From Methanobacterium subterraneum (GTDB taxonomy: Archaea; Methanobacteriota; Methanobacteria; Methanobacteriales; Methanobacteriaceae), in assembly GCF_002813695.1 (NCBI RefSeq), contig NZ_CP017768.1:1978501-2042500 (forward strand): DNA of 64,000 nt. The letters run 5' to 3'. Positions within the stretch are counted from its first letter, which is position 1. Every line of letters begins with the position of its first letter. Of this stretch, positions 27,891 to 41,641 are shown in pieces. The notes beneath the pieces are model-generated. The model searched no databases. It was not told where the DNA came from and saw nothing but the letters and a program-made list of their open reading frames with translations. The translations under genes were made by a program, and so were the position numbers.

Positions 27891-29012
27891 TCAAAATGAA
27901 AGTGTGGTCTGCCGGGCATGGTTCATCTGAATGAATGGTTCGGCTCGTTTGGTCACCACACCCAGTTTCTTAATTTCGTCCAGTTTACGGAATGTTTTGC
28001 CATTTCTACGGGCGTCCATGATCCGTTGAGCAGATTTTTTCCCGATTCCGGGAACACGCAGTAACTCTTTGTAGCTGGCTTCATTCACCTCCAGGGGGAA
28101 CATATCTGGATGAGCTTTTGCCCAGAGCAATTTGGGATCATCATCCAGGAATAGGAAACCCTCATCATCCAGAACCATTTCATCCAGTGAAAAACCATAG
28201 GAATTCAGAAGAAATTGGGCCTGGTAAAGTCGGGGGGTTCGTTTTTCTTCAGGTTTGGTATGACCTGCTAGTGGAGTTTTATCAATTGGTTCGAAGGGGC
28301 TAAGATAACTTAAATTAATATTTAAATGTTTATGGAGCCATTTAGCCCGTTTAAGTATATCCTGGTCTGTTTCGTGGTTGGCCCCCACAATTAACTGGGT
28401 GCTCTGACCGGAAGGTGCCAGGTCATGGTGGCGTTTTTTAAGACGTCCAATCCATTTCATCCTCCGCAGAACATCGTTGTGATAGTCTTTGGTGGTGGTG
28501 AGCTCCTGGAAACCCGAAGAAGTGGCTGATTCCAGGTTCACACTCACCCGGTCTGCCAGGTTCATGGCCCTTTTAATCATGTCATATGATGCACCGGGAA
28601 TCACCTTGAGGTGTATGTAACCCTGGTACTCGTACTCCAGACGTAACTTACGGGCCACTTCCACCATATTTTCCATGGCTACATCTGCATCCCCAGGCAG
28701 CCCTGAACTTAGAAAAAGACCTTCAGCAAAATGATTCTGGTAATAATGTAAGAAAACTGAAATTAACTCTTCCGGTGAAAATTCAATTCTATCAAAACGG
28801 TTATGACAATGGTTGATGCAATAGTTACAGTCACTGGTACAGTGATTGCTCATCAGAACCTTAAATAAGGGCACCTGGCATCCACTTTGGGTGCGAGCGT
28901 GGTAAATCCCTGGCAGGTTTGGTGAGGTGAAATTCTCTTGATTAAGACTTACATAGTTGCAGAGGTCATATTGAGAGGCTTCACCCAGAATACGTAGTTT
29001 GTCAATATCCAT
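27891..29012 (-). CDS. radical SAM protein with helix-hairpin-helix tail (TIGR03916-type)
   Basis: 373 residues. Radical SAM cluster motif CTSDCNYC with Cys58, Cys62 and Cys65, a TIM-barrel core, and near the C-terminus (about residues 310-340) a helix-hairpin-helix DNA-binding motif [20 protein letters not shown]. This matches the family annotated as putative DNA modification/repair radical SAM protein, normally encoded beside a uracil-DNA-glycosylase-like partner; no partner is adjacent here. A TATAAA on this strand at about 29038-29045 lies 28 bases before the ATG and no ribosome site is seen, pointing to a leaderless mRNA. Reaction unknown. Confidence 0.88.
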   Translation of the reverse strand: MDIDKLRILGEASQYDLCNYVSLNQENFTSPNLPGIYHARTQSGCQVPLFKVLMSNHCTSDCNYCINHCHNRFDRIEFSPEELISVFLHYYQNHFAEGLFLSSGLPGDADVAMENMVEVARKLRLEYEYQGYIHLKVIPGASYDMIKRAMNLADRVSVNLESATSSGFQELTTTKDYHNDVLRRMKWIGRLKKRHHDLAPSGQSTQLIVGANHETDQDILKRAKWLHKHLNINLSYLSPFEPIDKTPLAGHTKPEEKRTPRLYQAQFLLNSYGFSLDEMVLDDEGFLFLDDDPKLLWAKAHPDMFPLEVNEASYKELLRVPGIGKKSAQRIMDARRNGKTFRKLDEIKKLGVVTKRAEPFIQMNHARQTTLSF

Positions 29013-29204
29013 CGAATAGTAGTATATGTGGTTAGGGTTTATAAAAATTTAGAGAGTGCAGATGAGGACTATGTTCCTGCAAAAATAGTTTAAAATACCA
29101 TATTCAATTATTTCCGTATTTTTTCTCCACTAACCTAATTTATCTTTTATATAGGGGTTAAAATATGTTTTTTGTCTTTGTGGTGGTGTTCAAACACGTA
29201 AATC

Positions 29205-29212
29205 TTTATAAA
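29205..29212 (+). promoter_or_regulatory. TATA box of the small membrane protein gene
   Basis: TTTATAAA, predicting transcription from about 29233 and a leader of roughly 27 bases that contains the GGAGG ribosome site. Confidence 0.5.
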
Positions 29213-29259
29213 TCATGAAATAGAAGATAATTAATTACAAATTAATGGAGGTTTAAAAA

Positions 29260-29481
29260 ATGGCAAAAAATCCAATCATTGCAGCAATATTGTCTTTCCT
29301 GATACCTGGTTTAGGTGAAATATATGCCGGAAAAACCATGATGGGAATTATTTTAGTGATCATAGCAATAATCTTAACTGCTGCCATTTACATGGTAACA
29401 TTCTATGCATGGATTGTGTACATCATAGTGTGGATTTATTCTATATATGATTCATACACTACTGCTAAGGCGTTAGAATAA
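29260..29481 (+). CDS. small TM2-like membrane protein
   Basis: 73 residues: a short N-terminal segment with the PGLGEIYAGKTMMGII pattern of TM2/DUF5683-like proteins, then two or three closely packed hydrophobic helices rich in Ile. ATG follows GGAGGTTTAAAAA, a strong ribosome site. Such proteins are common and functionally unassigned. Confidence 0.8.
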   Translation: MAKNPIIAAILSFLIPGLGEIYAGKTMMGIILVIIAIILTAAIYMVTFYAWIVYIIVWIYSIYDSYTTAKALE

Positions 29482-29540
29482 AATAAATCCATTATATATT
29501 CCAATTTCTATTTTTTTTATATTTTTTATCAAGTACCACT

Positions 29541-29550
29541 TTTATAATTA
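29541..29550 (+). promoter_or_regulatory. TATA box of cfbB, leaderless transcript
   Basis: TTTTATAATT about 25 bases before the cfbB ATG at 29572; no ribosome site precedes the ATG. Transcription would begin at or next to the start codon. Confidence 0.45.
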
Positions 29551-29571
29551 AGATGGGTTCTTATTAGACAT

Positions 29572-30924
<1,353 letters not shown>

Positions 30925-31365
30925 AATTGAAATATTTTCACTTTCATGACTAGGGATTATATTTGCATATTTATGATTCATTTAATCCCTACTGCCTAAT
31001 CCTTTTTTGATATTATTTTTAGATTATAAGCCCTAATCTAGTTAAAAATCCATATTTAAACTCCAATTATATTTTCTACCGTAGAAATATTCTTGGATTT
31101 TCTCTGAGTTTTTTATCCTAATATTTTCTACAGTAGAAATTTAGTATAAGTTTTGTGAAAATTTTTCTACGGTAGACTAATTATTTAAAAGAATATCTAG
31201 ATGAAATTCATATCTTGGAAATGGATACCCCCAGGGGGATGATAATCATTGCCTCTTATTGTATAAAGATGATGCACGTTATGATAATCCCTCCCCATAG
31301 AAAAAGTTTATAAAAAGTTTATAAAATAAAGGGAATAAGAATTAGACAATTAACATTAAAAAAAA
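30925..31365. other. long intergenic region left of the insertion sequence
   Basis: 441 bases. It holds palindrome cluster 2 (31075-31176) and, at 31301-31322, two tandem copies of AAAAAGTTTAT that form TATA-like sequence. Only very short frames of under 30 codons occur. Before insertion of the IS this region and 32342-32504 would together have been the upstream region of the polysaccharide polymerase gene. Confidence 0.5.
31075..31176. repeat. TCTACNGTAGA palindrome cluster 2 (three copies)
   Basis: TCTACCGTAGA at 31075-31085, TCTACAGTAGA at 31127-31137 and TCTACGGTAGA at 31166-31176. The first two extend to TTTCTACNGTAGAAA. Spacing 52 and 39 bases, similar to cluster 1 (62 and 43). The central base varies (C, A, G) while both arms are invariant, which indicates selection on the palindrome. 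Confidence 0.85.
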
Positions 31366-32341
31366 TTCGCTCATATCCCCATATTAGTGCAAAGGTTTAT
31401 GTGAGGTTAGTGCCATATTATAATGTATGAAATCCGAAAATTTAGTTCCAAAATTGTTTGTTCCAGATGAAGAAAAGGCCATGGATTTTTTACGACATGT
31501 GAGGTGGTCTAGTGGAGTTTATTGTCCGGTGTGCAAATCTTTTGAAGTTTATAATCGGGGTGTTCAGGGTAAATCACGGCGCTATTCTTGCAATAGTTGT
31601 GGATTGAATTTTAGTGACCTTACTGGAACGGTATTTGCCAATAAAAAGCTTCCTGTGGGTGAGATATTTTATATCATTATGAATTTGGATAAAAAAAGTG
31701 TTCAAAGGCTTTCAGATGAGTTAGGTCATAAGTGGGACAGTGTTTATCGTGTAGCGCATGAATTTAGAGAAAGTTTGATGGATAAATCCACGGATCCTGT
31801 TTTGAAGGGTGATGTGGAAATAGATGAGATGTATCAATCTGCAGGTGAAAAGGGTTTAAAAAAACTATCCAAGGACTAGAGGACTTAAATTAAGGGGAAG
31901 GGGAACTTGGAAAAAAGATAAACCGCCAATTATTACTGTAGTGGAAAGAGGAACGCGAAATACAATATTAATGGTAGAAAAGAATCTTTCTAAGGATTTA
32001 ATTCGGGAAAAAATAGATAAGCATTGTAATGAACCTATAAGGTTATTTACTGATGATTATACTATATACTTTGGTTTAGAAGGCCATTCAAAGGTTAAAG
32101 AACATCACATAATCAAACATTCAGAAAAAGAATATGCTGATGGTGAAAATCACGTTAATAATTGTGAAAACAGACATTCGCTCTTAAGGCAATATTTAAG
32201 AATATTTAGAGGGGTTTCAAAGAAAAAACTGAATACTTATGTTAAATTCTTCCAATTTACTTTCAATAAAGGGGTAAATTGGTTTGGAAATGCAATCCAA
32301 TTAATATTAAATAATTGCACTAATACCGGGAGATGAGCGAA
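31366..32341. mobile_element. IS1595-family insertion sequence
   Basis: 976-base element bounded by 27-base terminal inverted repeats at 31366-31392 and 32315-32341 that agree at 24 of 27 positions, both starting TTCGCTCAT and ending TATTAGTGCAA when read inward. It encodes one frameshifted ISXO2-like transposase. The flanks are A-rich (AAAAAAAA left, AAAATTTA right), so the expected 8-base target duplication cannot be confirmed. Confidence 0.9.
31427..32336 (+). pseudogene. IS1595-family transposase, one frameshift
   Basis: Reads as 150 residues, then shifts frame. The first part has an N-terminal zinc ribbon (VYCPVC and YSCNSC) and the first catalytic acid in VEIDEMYQSAGEKG. It breaks in a run of seven A residues at 31858-31864. 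Removing one A restores YPRTRGLKLRGRGTWKKD and then the second part, with LFTDDY (second Asp) and HVNNCENRHSLLRQYLRIF (third catalytic region). Total length is one base more than 303 codons. Either a true inactivating insertion, a sequencing error in the homopolymer, or slippage-dependent expression. Confidence 0.85.
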
Positions 32342-32504
32342 AAAATTTATTAAAATAATTTTTAATCCTAAAATATTTTTCAGGAATATAATTTTAAAAA
32401 TGTTAATATATGATATTTTTGATCAATATTATTCACAATATTAAGTTATTCCACTGGATAAACTGATAGAAATGGTAATTAGGTAAATTTTTAGGAGACT
32501 ATTT

Positions 32505-33665
<1,161 letters not shown>

Positions 33666-33928
33666 GATTTTTCCCACATTTTTTTTTAAGTGTTTCCTAT
33701 TTTTAGAGGGTTTATTCAATATTTAAGGGGTAAATAGGTCCCTAATTTTTATTTTAAAATACATAATTGGAATTATAGTTACACTTGAAATGCATGTCTT
33801 TTTTAGGTTAATTTAGGGGGGCAGATTAAGGTCTGCTTTTTAATTTTAAAAAAATAGAATTAAGATTATCGGAAAATAAAAAAACATCCTAAAAAATATC
33901 CTAAAAAGGAAAAAAATATATTAAATAC
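33666..33928. other. intergenic region with terminator
   Basis: 263 AT-rich bases between the polymerase gene and the decayed lipoprotein gene. Contains the hairpin at 33821-33846. Nothing else recognised. Confidence 0.4.
33821..33846 (+). terminator. terminator hairpin with T tract
   Basis: GCAGAT TAAG GTCTGC (six pairs including one G-T) followed by TTTTTAATTTT. It lies 155 bases after the polymerase gene stop and reads on the plus strand. Confidence 0.55.
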
Positions 33929-34543
33929 TCAAGGAAATTTTAGACTATTCAGTATTATGGCAAAGTAGGGTTTCTCCTTATCAAATTCTTCATCAGGAGC
34001 TTGAAGTAACATTAAATAGGTTTTATCGTTTTTGACTAAAGATATCTGGGAGATCCTCATTATTTTACTGAATGGCTGTCATTTACCAGGAATATGTCTT
34101 CATAAGCGGTTTTATTATCAATGGTCATGGTATAACTTGATTTATTTTCCCAGCTTGGTGAAATAGTGCTTTGAACTAAGTTACATCCTGAATTTGCCTA
34201 ATTGCCTCTTCTTCAGACATGCCATTGTTGGGCACAATCTGAATCTGGAATTGAACATAGTTAAATGAAATTTTTTTTAAGGCAAATATCATATTACTTC
34301 CACTTTCATTTTCACTTTCCACAGTCCAACCACTGGGATATTTAAAACGGATTCCGTATGCAGAATAGGTTTTGGTGGGTGTATTGGCACTTATATTGGC
34401 ATAACTGGTATCATTGACCAGTTGTTTGTTACCCATCTTGTCATTAATCAGGTCCAGAACACCATTTAAGGATGTACATCCTATGTTAATACAACAGCAA
34501 CCATAAAAACCATTATTATTCCAACATATTTTTTAGATAACAA
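33929..34543 (-). pseudogene. decayed PsbP-like lipoprotein gene
   Basis: Conceptual translation across three frame changes gives a full relative of the intact lipoprotein next door. The order is: TTG start after GGTGATATAA, hydrophobic signal ending VVLT, frameshift near 34480-34486, lipobox Cys in GCTSLNGVLD, then YGIRFKYPSGWTVESENESG, frameshift near 34180, QSTISPSWENKSSYTMTIDN, frameshift near 34058, and SLVKNDKTYLMLLQAPDEEF to the stop at 33929. The middle part is open for 86 codons (34176-34436). Several independent shifts argue for genuine decay. Confidence 0.75.
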
Positions 34544-34552
34544 TTATATCAC

Positions 34553-35083
34553 CTATTGAACATGTATACTGTCCAAAATAGTTTCAAAGCTCTGTTTTTT
34601 GTTATTATAATTTTCACTGGGAGCTGTGGTAAGAATGGTGATTGTATTGTTATTTTTTACAAAAACAATCTCTTCGTGCCTCATATCTTTAAATAGATAT
34701 ATAATATCATTACTTCTAAACAGGGTTCTGTATGCAGTCTGATTGTTTAATATGAGGGTGTCGGACAATAATTTTTTCCAACCTGGATAAATAGTCAGAT
34801 TTTTCTCTTTAAGCACTCCCTCTTCAGACATGCCATAAGTAGGAGTAATCATAATCTGGATCTGGGTATAGTAATCCTCTGAAACTACGATGATGGGGCC
34901 GGTATCGTCATTGGAAACACTAACATCCCAGTTGGCAGGATAACTAAAACTAACATTGTTAAAAGTAAAATTTTTAGTGTCATTGTTTGATTTGGCAATA
35001 TTGGAAGAGCCAATACAGCCTGAAACCAAAACCACAAGAATTATACTCCCTATTATAGCCAAAAATCCGCCACGTTTATTCAA
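34553..35083 (-). CDS. PsbP-like secreted lipoprotein
   Basis: 176 residues. N-terminal signal with lipobox LVSGC (Cys at about residue 23), so probably lipid-anchored outside the membrane, then a PsbP-like/DUF domain with the pattern FNNVSFSYPANWDVS common in Methanobacteriales surface proteins. TTG start at 35083 follows GGTGATATCCC; ATG is absent near the start. No enzymatic motif. Its 3' neighbour is a decayed copy of the same gene. Confidence 0.75.
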   Translation of the reverse strand: MNKRGGFLAIIGSIILVVLVSGCIGSSNIAKSNNDTKNFTFNNVSFSYPANWDVSVSNDDTGPIIVVSEDYYTQIQIMITPTYGMSEEGVLKEKNLTIYPGWKKLLSDTLILNNQTAYRTLFRSNDIIYLFKDMRHEEIVFVKNNNTITILTTAPSENYNNKKQSFETILDSIHVQ

Positions 35084-35186
35084 GGGATATCACCAATGAT
35101 AATAGTATTTTATTATATTTAAATATGTTTTATCATAATTATATTGAGGGAAATAAGAATCCATTTCTGCTGCTACCCAAACCTCA

Positions 35187-35194
35187 TATATAAG
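35187..35194 (+). promoter_or_regulatory. TATA box of mtd
   Basis: TATATAAG in a strong context; transcription is predicted at about 35213-35217, leaving a leader of 45-50 bases before the mtd ATG at 35261. Confidence 0.6.
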
Positions 35195-35195
35195 C

Positions 35196-36091
<896 letters not shown>

Positions 36092-36107
36092 TCGTATACT
36101 ATAAAAA

Positions 36108-36140
36108 ACAGTCCTCTCGGACTGTAACTTTTTTTTATTT
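36108..36140 (+). terminator. terminator of mtd
   Basis: ACAGTCC TCTC GGACTGT, a perfect 7-base stem with 4-base loop, followed by AACTTTTTTTTATTTT, 16 bases after the stop codon. Confidence 0.85.
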
Positions 36141-36235
36141 TAATTCTAATTTTAGTTTCATTGTACATCTCAACTTTAAATTAATAAAATTATTATTTAA
36201 TGTATGTTTATACATAACAAACAGGGGGTGTATAA

Positions 36236-37432
36236 ATGATCGAAAACATCATAGAACGTTTCTCTAAGGCAGCCAGCATGCAACGCTGGAATGATCATAT
36301 CCGTCCTGTGGAATTTACAGAACTGGATAAACAGGCTCATAAGATGGTAATTGCCTACGTGATCGCCCGGTTCGAGGAAGACCGAATGGGCGCGGGTAGT
36401 GTGGACTGGATATCCCTCATTGAAGGGGGCATATTTGAATTTCTTCACCGGACGGTTTTAACTGATATTAAACCTCCAGTTTTTCATCGTATGATGAAGG
36501 AAAAGGGTGAAGAGCTTAATAAACATGTATTCCATAGGCTGGAAAGTGATATGGAAGGTCTGGATCAGGGCTTTCAGGACCGATTCCGAAATTACTACCG
36601 AGAAAGTCCCAGTACCATGGAAAGACGTATACTGCGAGCAGCTCATTATCTGGCCACCCAATGGGAGTTTAAGATCATCTACCACACCGCACCATTTATC
36701 TACGGTATTGAGAAAACCAAAGAAAACATTGAAAACCAGATCGAGGATCACTATGACTTAATAGGTGTGCAGAAGATCCTCCTGGGTAAGAAATCCTTCG
36801 GGTTCATTGACCTCTGTGGTCAGCTACGTTTCCAGAAACGATGGGCACACATTCCCCGCATACCAGAAACCTCGGTACTGGGGCACATGTTCATAGTTGC
36901 AGCCACCAGCTACCTGTGCACCATGGAAATGGGGGCCGATTCCTGCTCTAAACGTTTCTATAATAATTTCTACGCCGGATTATTCCATGATCTCCCTGAA
37001 GTCCTGACCAAGGACATAATATCACCAGTTAAAGGTTCGGTGGAGGGACTTAAGGAGATCATCAAGGATTATGAGGACTTCCAGATGAAAGAAGAACTAC
37101 TCCCCCTACTACCCCGCCCATGGCATGGGGATATGAAGTACTTTTCAGAATCAGAATTTGAAAACAAGATAATGGACAAGCAGGAAGTTATATTGGGTGT
37201 AAGCTTCCAGGATCTTAACCAAAAGTACAACCGGGATGAATTTTCTCCCCTGGATGGAGAATTATTACATGCTGCCGATCGCCTGGCAGCATTCATCGAA
37301 GCTAAACTCTCCCTGGATCATGGAATAAAATCTGTTGAACTGGAAGAAGCCGCAGAAAACATATACTCCGATTATGTGGGGCGCAAAATATCTGGTATTG
37401 ATTTTGGAAGGATATTCAATTACTTCCGATAA
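36236..37432 (+). CDS. HD-domain phosphohydrolase-like protein
   Basis: 398 residues. The C-terminal half carries an HD domain: His in ETSVLGHMFIVA, the HD pair in AGLFHDLPEVLTKDI, and a later Asp in LLHAADRLAAFIEA, the layout of YfbR-like 5'-deoxynucleotidases. The N-terminal half (about 180 residues) is helical and not recognised. ATG follows GGGGGTGTATAA. Substrate could be a nucleotide; not determined. Confidence 0.82.
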   Translation: MIENIIERFSKAASMQRWNDHIRPVEFTELDKQAHKMVIAYVIARFEEDRMGAGSVDWISLIEGGIFEFLHRTVLTDIKPPVFHRMMKEKGEELNKHVFHRLESDMEGLDQGFQDRFRNYYRESPSTMERRILRAAHYLATQWEFKIIYHTAPFIYGIEKTKENIENQIEDHYDLIGVQKILLGKKSFGFIDLCGQLRFQKRWAHIPRIPETSVLGHMFIVAATSYLCTMEMGADSCSKRFYNNFYAGLFHDLPEVLTKDIISPVKGSVEGLKEIIKDYEDFQMKEELLPLLPRPWHGDMKYFSESEFENKIMDKQEVILGVSFQDLNQKYNRDEFSPLDGELLHAADRLAAFIEAKLSLDHGIKSVELEEAAENIYSDYVGRKISGIDFGRIFNYFR

Positions 37433-37513
37433 TATTTCAGATTTAGAATTTTATGAGGGCTGCTTCTGGGATATTGTACCTAAAATGGATATTGTATCTA
37501 AAAAATAGAATTA

Positions 37514-37540
37514 AAAGAGGGATTTTAAGAATTCCTCTTT
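37514..37540. terminator. bidirectional terminator
   Basis: AAAGAGGGATT TTAAG AATTCCTCTTT, an 11-pair stem with one G-T, flanked by A/T runs on both sides, between the convergent HD-domain and flavodoxin genes. Confidence 0.7.
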
Positions 37541-37543
37541 ATT

Positions 37544-38017
37544 TTATTCTTCTTTGAATTTCCTGGCAAAATCATTGGTCATGGATTCCCATTCTCCACT
37601 TTTCTGGGCCTTGCCCCCGATAACCATCTGTCCCATCAATTCCATTCCCTTACTTTCCAGAGCATCACGAATCTGTTGGGTGGCATTTTGAGAACCATCT
37701 CCCCCCATGGTCACCAGAACGGCACATTTTTTACCGGAAACATTTTCCAATTCTTCCAGGTACTGGTTAATACCGGGAGTGGGACGACCAGCCCAGACAG
37801 GGCTGCAGACAATCAAACAATCATAATCACTGATGTCATTTATGCAAGGTTTTATTGGCCATTTTTTCCCCATATATGCGTTTATGGCTTTGATAACATA
37901 CCATTTATCTTTAACAGGTTCTATGCGAGTGAAATCTGCATTTATTGACTTCTGTAAGTTCTGAGCCACAGTTAAGGTGTTCCCCGAGTAGGAGTAACAG
38001 GCAATTAAGGTTTTCAT
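37544..38017 (-). CDS. flavodoxin-family protein
   Basis: 157 residues with the flavodoxin FMN-phosphate loop YSYSGNTLTVAQ at the N-terminus, SPVWAGRPTPGINQYL and VTMGGDGSQNA forming the isoalloxazine loops. Soluble electron carrier or small NAD(P)H-flavin oxidoreductase. ATG follows GGAGATAAAAAA. Last of the ferredoxin-hisB-TMEM175-flavodoxin string, 65 bases after the TMEM175 gene. Confidence 0.88.
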   Translation of the reverse strand: MKTLIACYSYSGNTLTVAQNLQKSINADFTRIEPVKDKWYVIKAINAYMGKKWPIKPCINDISDYDCLIVCSPVWAGRPTPGINQYLEELENVSGKKCAVLVTMGGDGSQNATQQIRDALESKGMELMGQMVIGGKAQKSGEWESMTNDFARKFKEE

Positions 38018-38082
38018 TTTTTTATCTCCATTTATTCTAATATTTTCATTTTTCCCTAAATAAAAAAATCAAGGGTGCTAGT

Positions 38083-38724
38083 CTACTTTAAAGTTGTAGT
38101 TTTTTTTTTAACTGCAGTACTGGACCATATTTTTCTCCCAACAACGAAAAGAACAGGAATAAGAAACAAAACAACCATGCTCCATCTTGGACTAATAAAA
38201 CTGGTAGTTATGGCTCCAGATATTACAATAGGCATTATTAAAAGACTTTTTTTAATATAAGGATAGTATGGTTCTACTTTTTTGGATATGAGTTCGTTTG
38301 CTACCGAATATCTCCAGATTAAATAGAAAAAGAGGCCTATAAAAAGGAGATTGAAGTCAAATATAAGCTGTGCCAGTTGATGTTGCGGAAATTGGGCTAT
38401 AATTGATGTTGATAAAGGTAAAAGTGCTATGAACATCAGCCAGAAGATGTTTATCCACAGCAGGGTGAAGTTGATTTTTTTAACCAGATAGAACATGTGA
38501 TGATCCACCCAGAAAACAGCCAGAAGCAGAAAACTTAGAAAGTAAACCGCAAATTTAGGGATGATTTCTGAAGTGGTTTGCACGAACAGGTCTGCGGTGT
38601 GGATTGGTCCGATGGGTATCTGGATGGTAACTACCAGGATGGTCATGGCAATGGCAAACAGGCCATCAGTAAGGGTTTCCAATCGGTTGGTGGGTATTAA
38701 TATGCTGGGGAGATATTCAACCAT
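38083..38724 (-). CDS. TMEM175/DUF1211 family membrane protein, copy 1
   Basis: 213 residues, six membrane helices, with the family signature near the N-terminus as RLETLTDGLFAIAMTILVV (RxxxFSDG-type in channels). The family includes potassium channels such as lysosomal TMEM175. ATG 38724 stands seven bases after AGGAGAT, which overlaps the hisB stop codon; TTG 38730 is an alternative. A paralogue is at 57425. Ion selectivity not predictable from what I can see. Confidence 0.85.
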   Translation of the reverse strand: MVEYLPSILIPTNRLETLTDGLFAIAMTILVVTIQIPIGPIHTADLFVQTTSEIIPKFAVYFLSFLLLAVFWVDHHMFYLVKKINFTLLWINIFWLMFIALLPLSTSIIAQFPQHQLAQLIFDFNLLFIGLFFYLIWRYSVANELISKKVEPYYPYIKKSLLIMPIVISGAITTSFISPRWSMVVLFLIPVLFVVGRKIWSSTAVKKKTTTLK

Positions 38725-38736
38725 TTTCAATATCTC

Positions 38737-39315
38737 CTAAACCACACCCTTGGTACTGGGCACCCGATCATGAACCACCCGGGTGGCATCATGCAGTGCA
38801 CGAGCCAGGGCCTTGAAGATGGCCTCCACCTGGTGGTGGTCATTGGCCCCTTCAACACGGGCATGTAAATTGATTTTCCCGGTCTGGGCCAGGGACTCTA
38901 AGAAGTGACCCACATTTTCAGTGCTGAGGTCTCCTACCTTATCATGGTGGAAGTTCAAATCTAGAACAGTGTAACTTCGTCCAGATAGGTCCACGGCTAC
39001 CATAGCCAGGGATTCATCCATGGGTACCAGGGCATGGCTCATCCTGCGTATTCCTTTTTTATCCCCCAGGGCTTCAGAGAGGGCTTCCCCCAGCACTATG
39101 CCCACATCCTCCACGGTGTGGTGGTCATCTATTTCAATATCTCCCTGGGCTTCTAGTTTCAGGTCGAATTGACTGTGTCTGGTGAATGATTCCAGCATGT
39201 GGTTTAAAAACTGGATCCCGGTTTCCACCTGGTACTCTCCGGTACCATCCAGATCCAGTTCAAGATTTATCTTAGTTTCAGAGGTCTTTCTATTTATATT
39301 ACTTTTTCGGTTCAT
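38737..39315 (-). CDS. hisB: imidazoleglycerol-phosphate dehydratase
   Basis: Sixth step of histidine synthesis, Mn-dependent. 192 residues, monofunctional. Metal-binding His clusters IDDHHTVEDVGI, NFHHDKVGDLS and ANDHHQVEAIF are intact. The frame opens at ATG 39324, but that codon abuts the GAGGG ribosome site; ATG 39315, nine bases beyond, is preferred. Its start overlaps the ferredoxin stop by 17 bases, so the two are co-translated. No other his genes are in the window. Confidence 0.95.
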   Translation of the reverse strand: MNRKSNINRKTSETKINLELDLDGTGEYQVETGIQFLNHMLESFTRHSQFDLKLEAQGDIEIDDHHTVEDVGIVLGEALSEALGDKKGIRRMSHALVPMDESLAMVAVDLSGRSYTVLDLNFHHDKVGDLSTENVGHFLESLAQTGKINLHARVEGANDHHQVEAIFKALARALHDATRVVHDRVPSTKGVV

Positions 39316-39505
39316 CTTGAGCATCCCTCACTATACGTATGGCATCTTCCGGACACTTGGAAGCGCATATTGTACACAGGTGACAGTAGCGTAGATTGGT
39401 GGCCATGGCCTTCTTATTCACATCCCATATCTTGGCTCCCTTGGGGCATTCTTCCTTACAGATTCCACACCCGGTGCACTTGTCTTCATCAACTTCTATT
39501 CTCAT
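39299..39505 (-). CDS. 2[4Fe-4S] ferredoxin
   Basis: 68 residues with two cluster motifs: C10, C13, C16, C20 in DEDKCTGCGICKEECPKG and the second in YCHLCTICASKCPEDA. Soluble electron carrier. ATG 39505 follows GGAGTATGTTTG; TTG 39508 is just upstream. First gene of the string leading to hisB; heptamer array 4 lies 13 bases upstream and ends in the ribosome-site region. Confidence 0.93.
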   Translation of the reverse strand: MRIEVDEDKCTGCGICKEECPKGAKIWDVNKKAMATNLRYCHLCTICASKCPEDAIRIVRDAQDEPKK

Positions 39506-39517
39506 CAAACATACTCC

Positions 39518-39545
39518 TTATAACTTATAACTTATACTTTATAAC
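39518..39545. repeat. TTATAAS heptamer array 4 (four units)
   Basis: TTATAAC, TTATAAC, TTATACT, TTATAAC in exact register, immediately upstream of the ferredoxin gene (minus strand). Confidence 0.85.
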
Positions 39546-39617
39546 TAATTTAAGTATTTGCTAAACTATTATTGCAACTGTTTAAATTAATTTAAAGGTT
39601 ATTTTAATCTAATTTAG

Positions 39618-39638
39618 TTATAACTTATACCTTATAAC
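39618..39638. repeat. TTATAAS heptamer array 5 (three units)
   Basis: TTATAAC, TTATACC, TTATAAC in register, 72 bases from array 4 and 27 bases from the 3' end of the iron-sulfur flavoprotein gene. The two arrays occupy the same intergenic region. Confidence 0.8.
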
Positions 39639-39664
39639 TCATGATTTTCAGGGATAAAATTTTA

Positions 39665-40258
<594 letters not shown>

Positions 40259-40393
40259 TAATCCACCCTCCCTGCAGTTAGTGTATAAATAAAGAATGAG
40301 TGTTTTAAGATAATAAAATTTTACATTTCGTGGTACTGGGATTCTGAGGAAAAGATAAAAAAAAAGTTATTTTTCAAATAAAAAAGAGATTGA

Positions 40394-40417
40394 GAGTATA
40401 TAAATAGTTATATACTC
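40394..40417 (-). terminator. terminator of fae-hps
   Basis: GAGTATATAA ATAG TTATATACTC: perfect 10-base arms with a 4-base loop, three bases after the fae-hps stop; on the minus strand it is followed by a T-rich stretch (CTTTTTTATTTG). Confidence 0.75.
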
Positions 40418-40420
40418 AGT

Positions 40421-41641
<1,221 letters not shown>

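Noticed and set aside
31858..31864. Programmed -1 frameshift at AAAAAAC in the transposase
   Set aside because: The downstream half lies in the +1 (or -2) frame, not -1; the -1 frame meets TAA within ten codons.
31358..32349. 8-base target-site duplication around the IS
   Set aside because: Left flank AAAAAAAA and right flank AAAATTTA agree at only part of their length; homopolymer context makes it unprovable.
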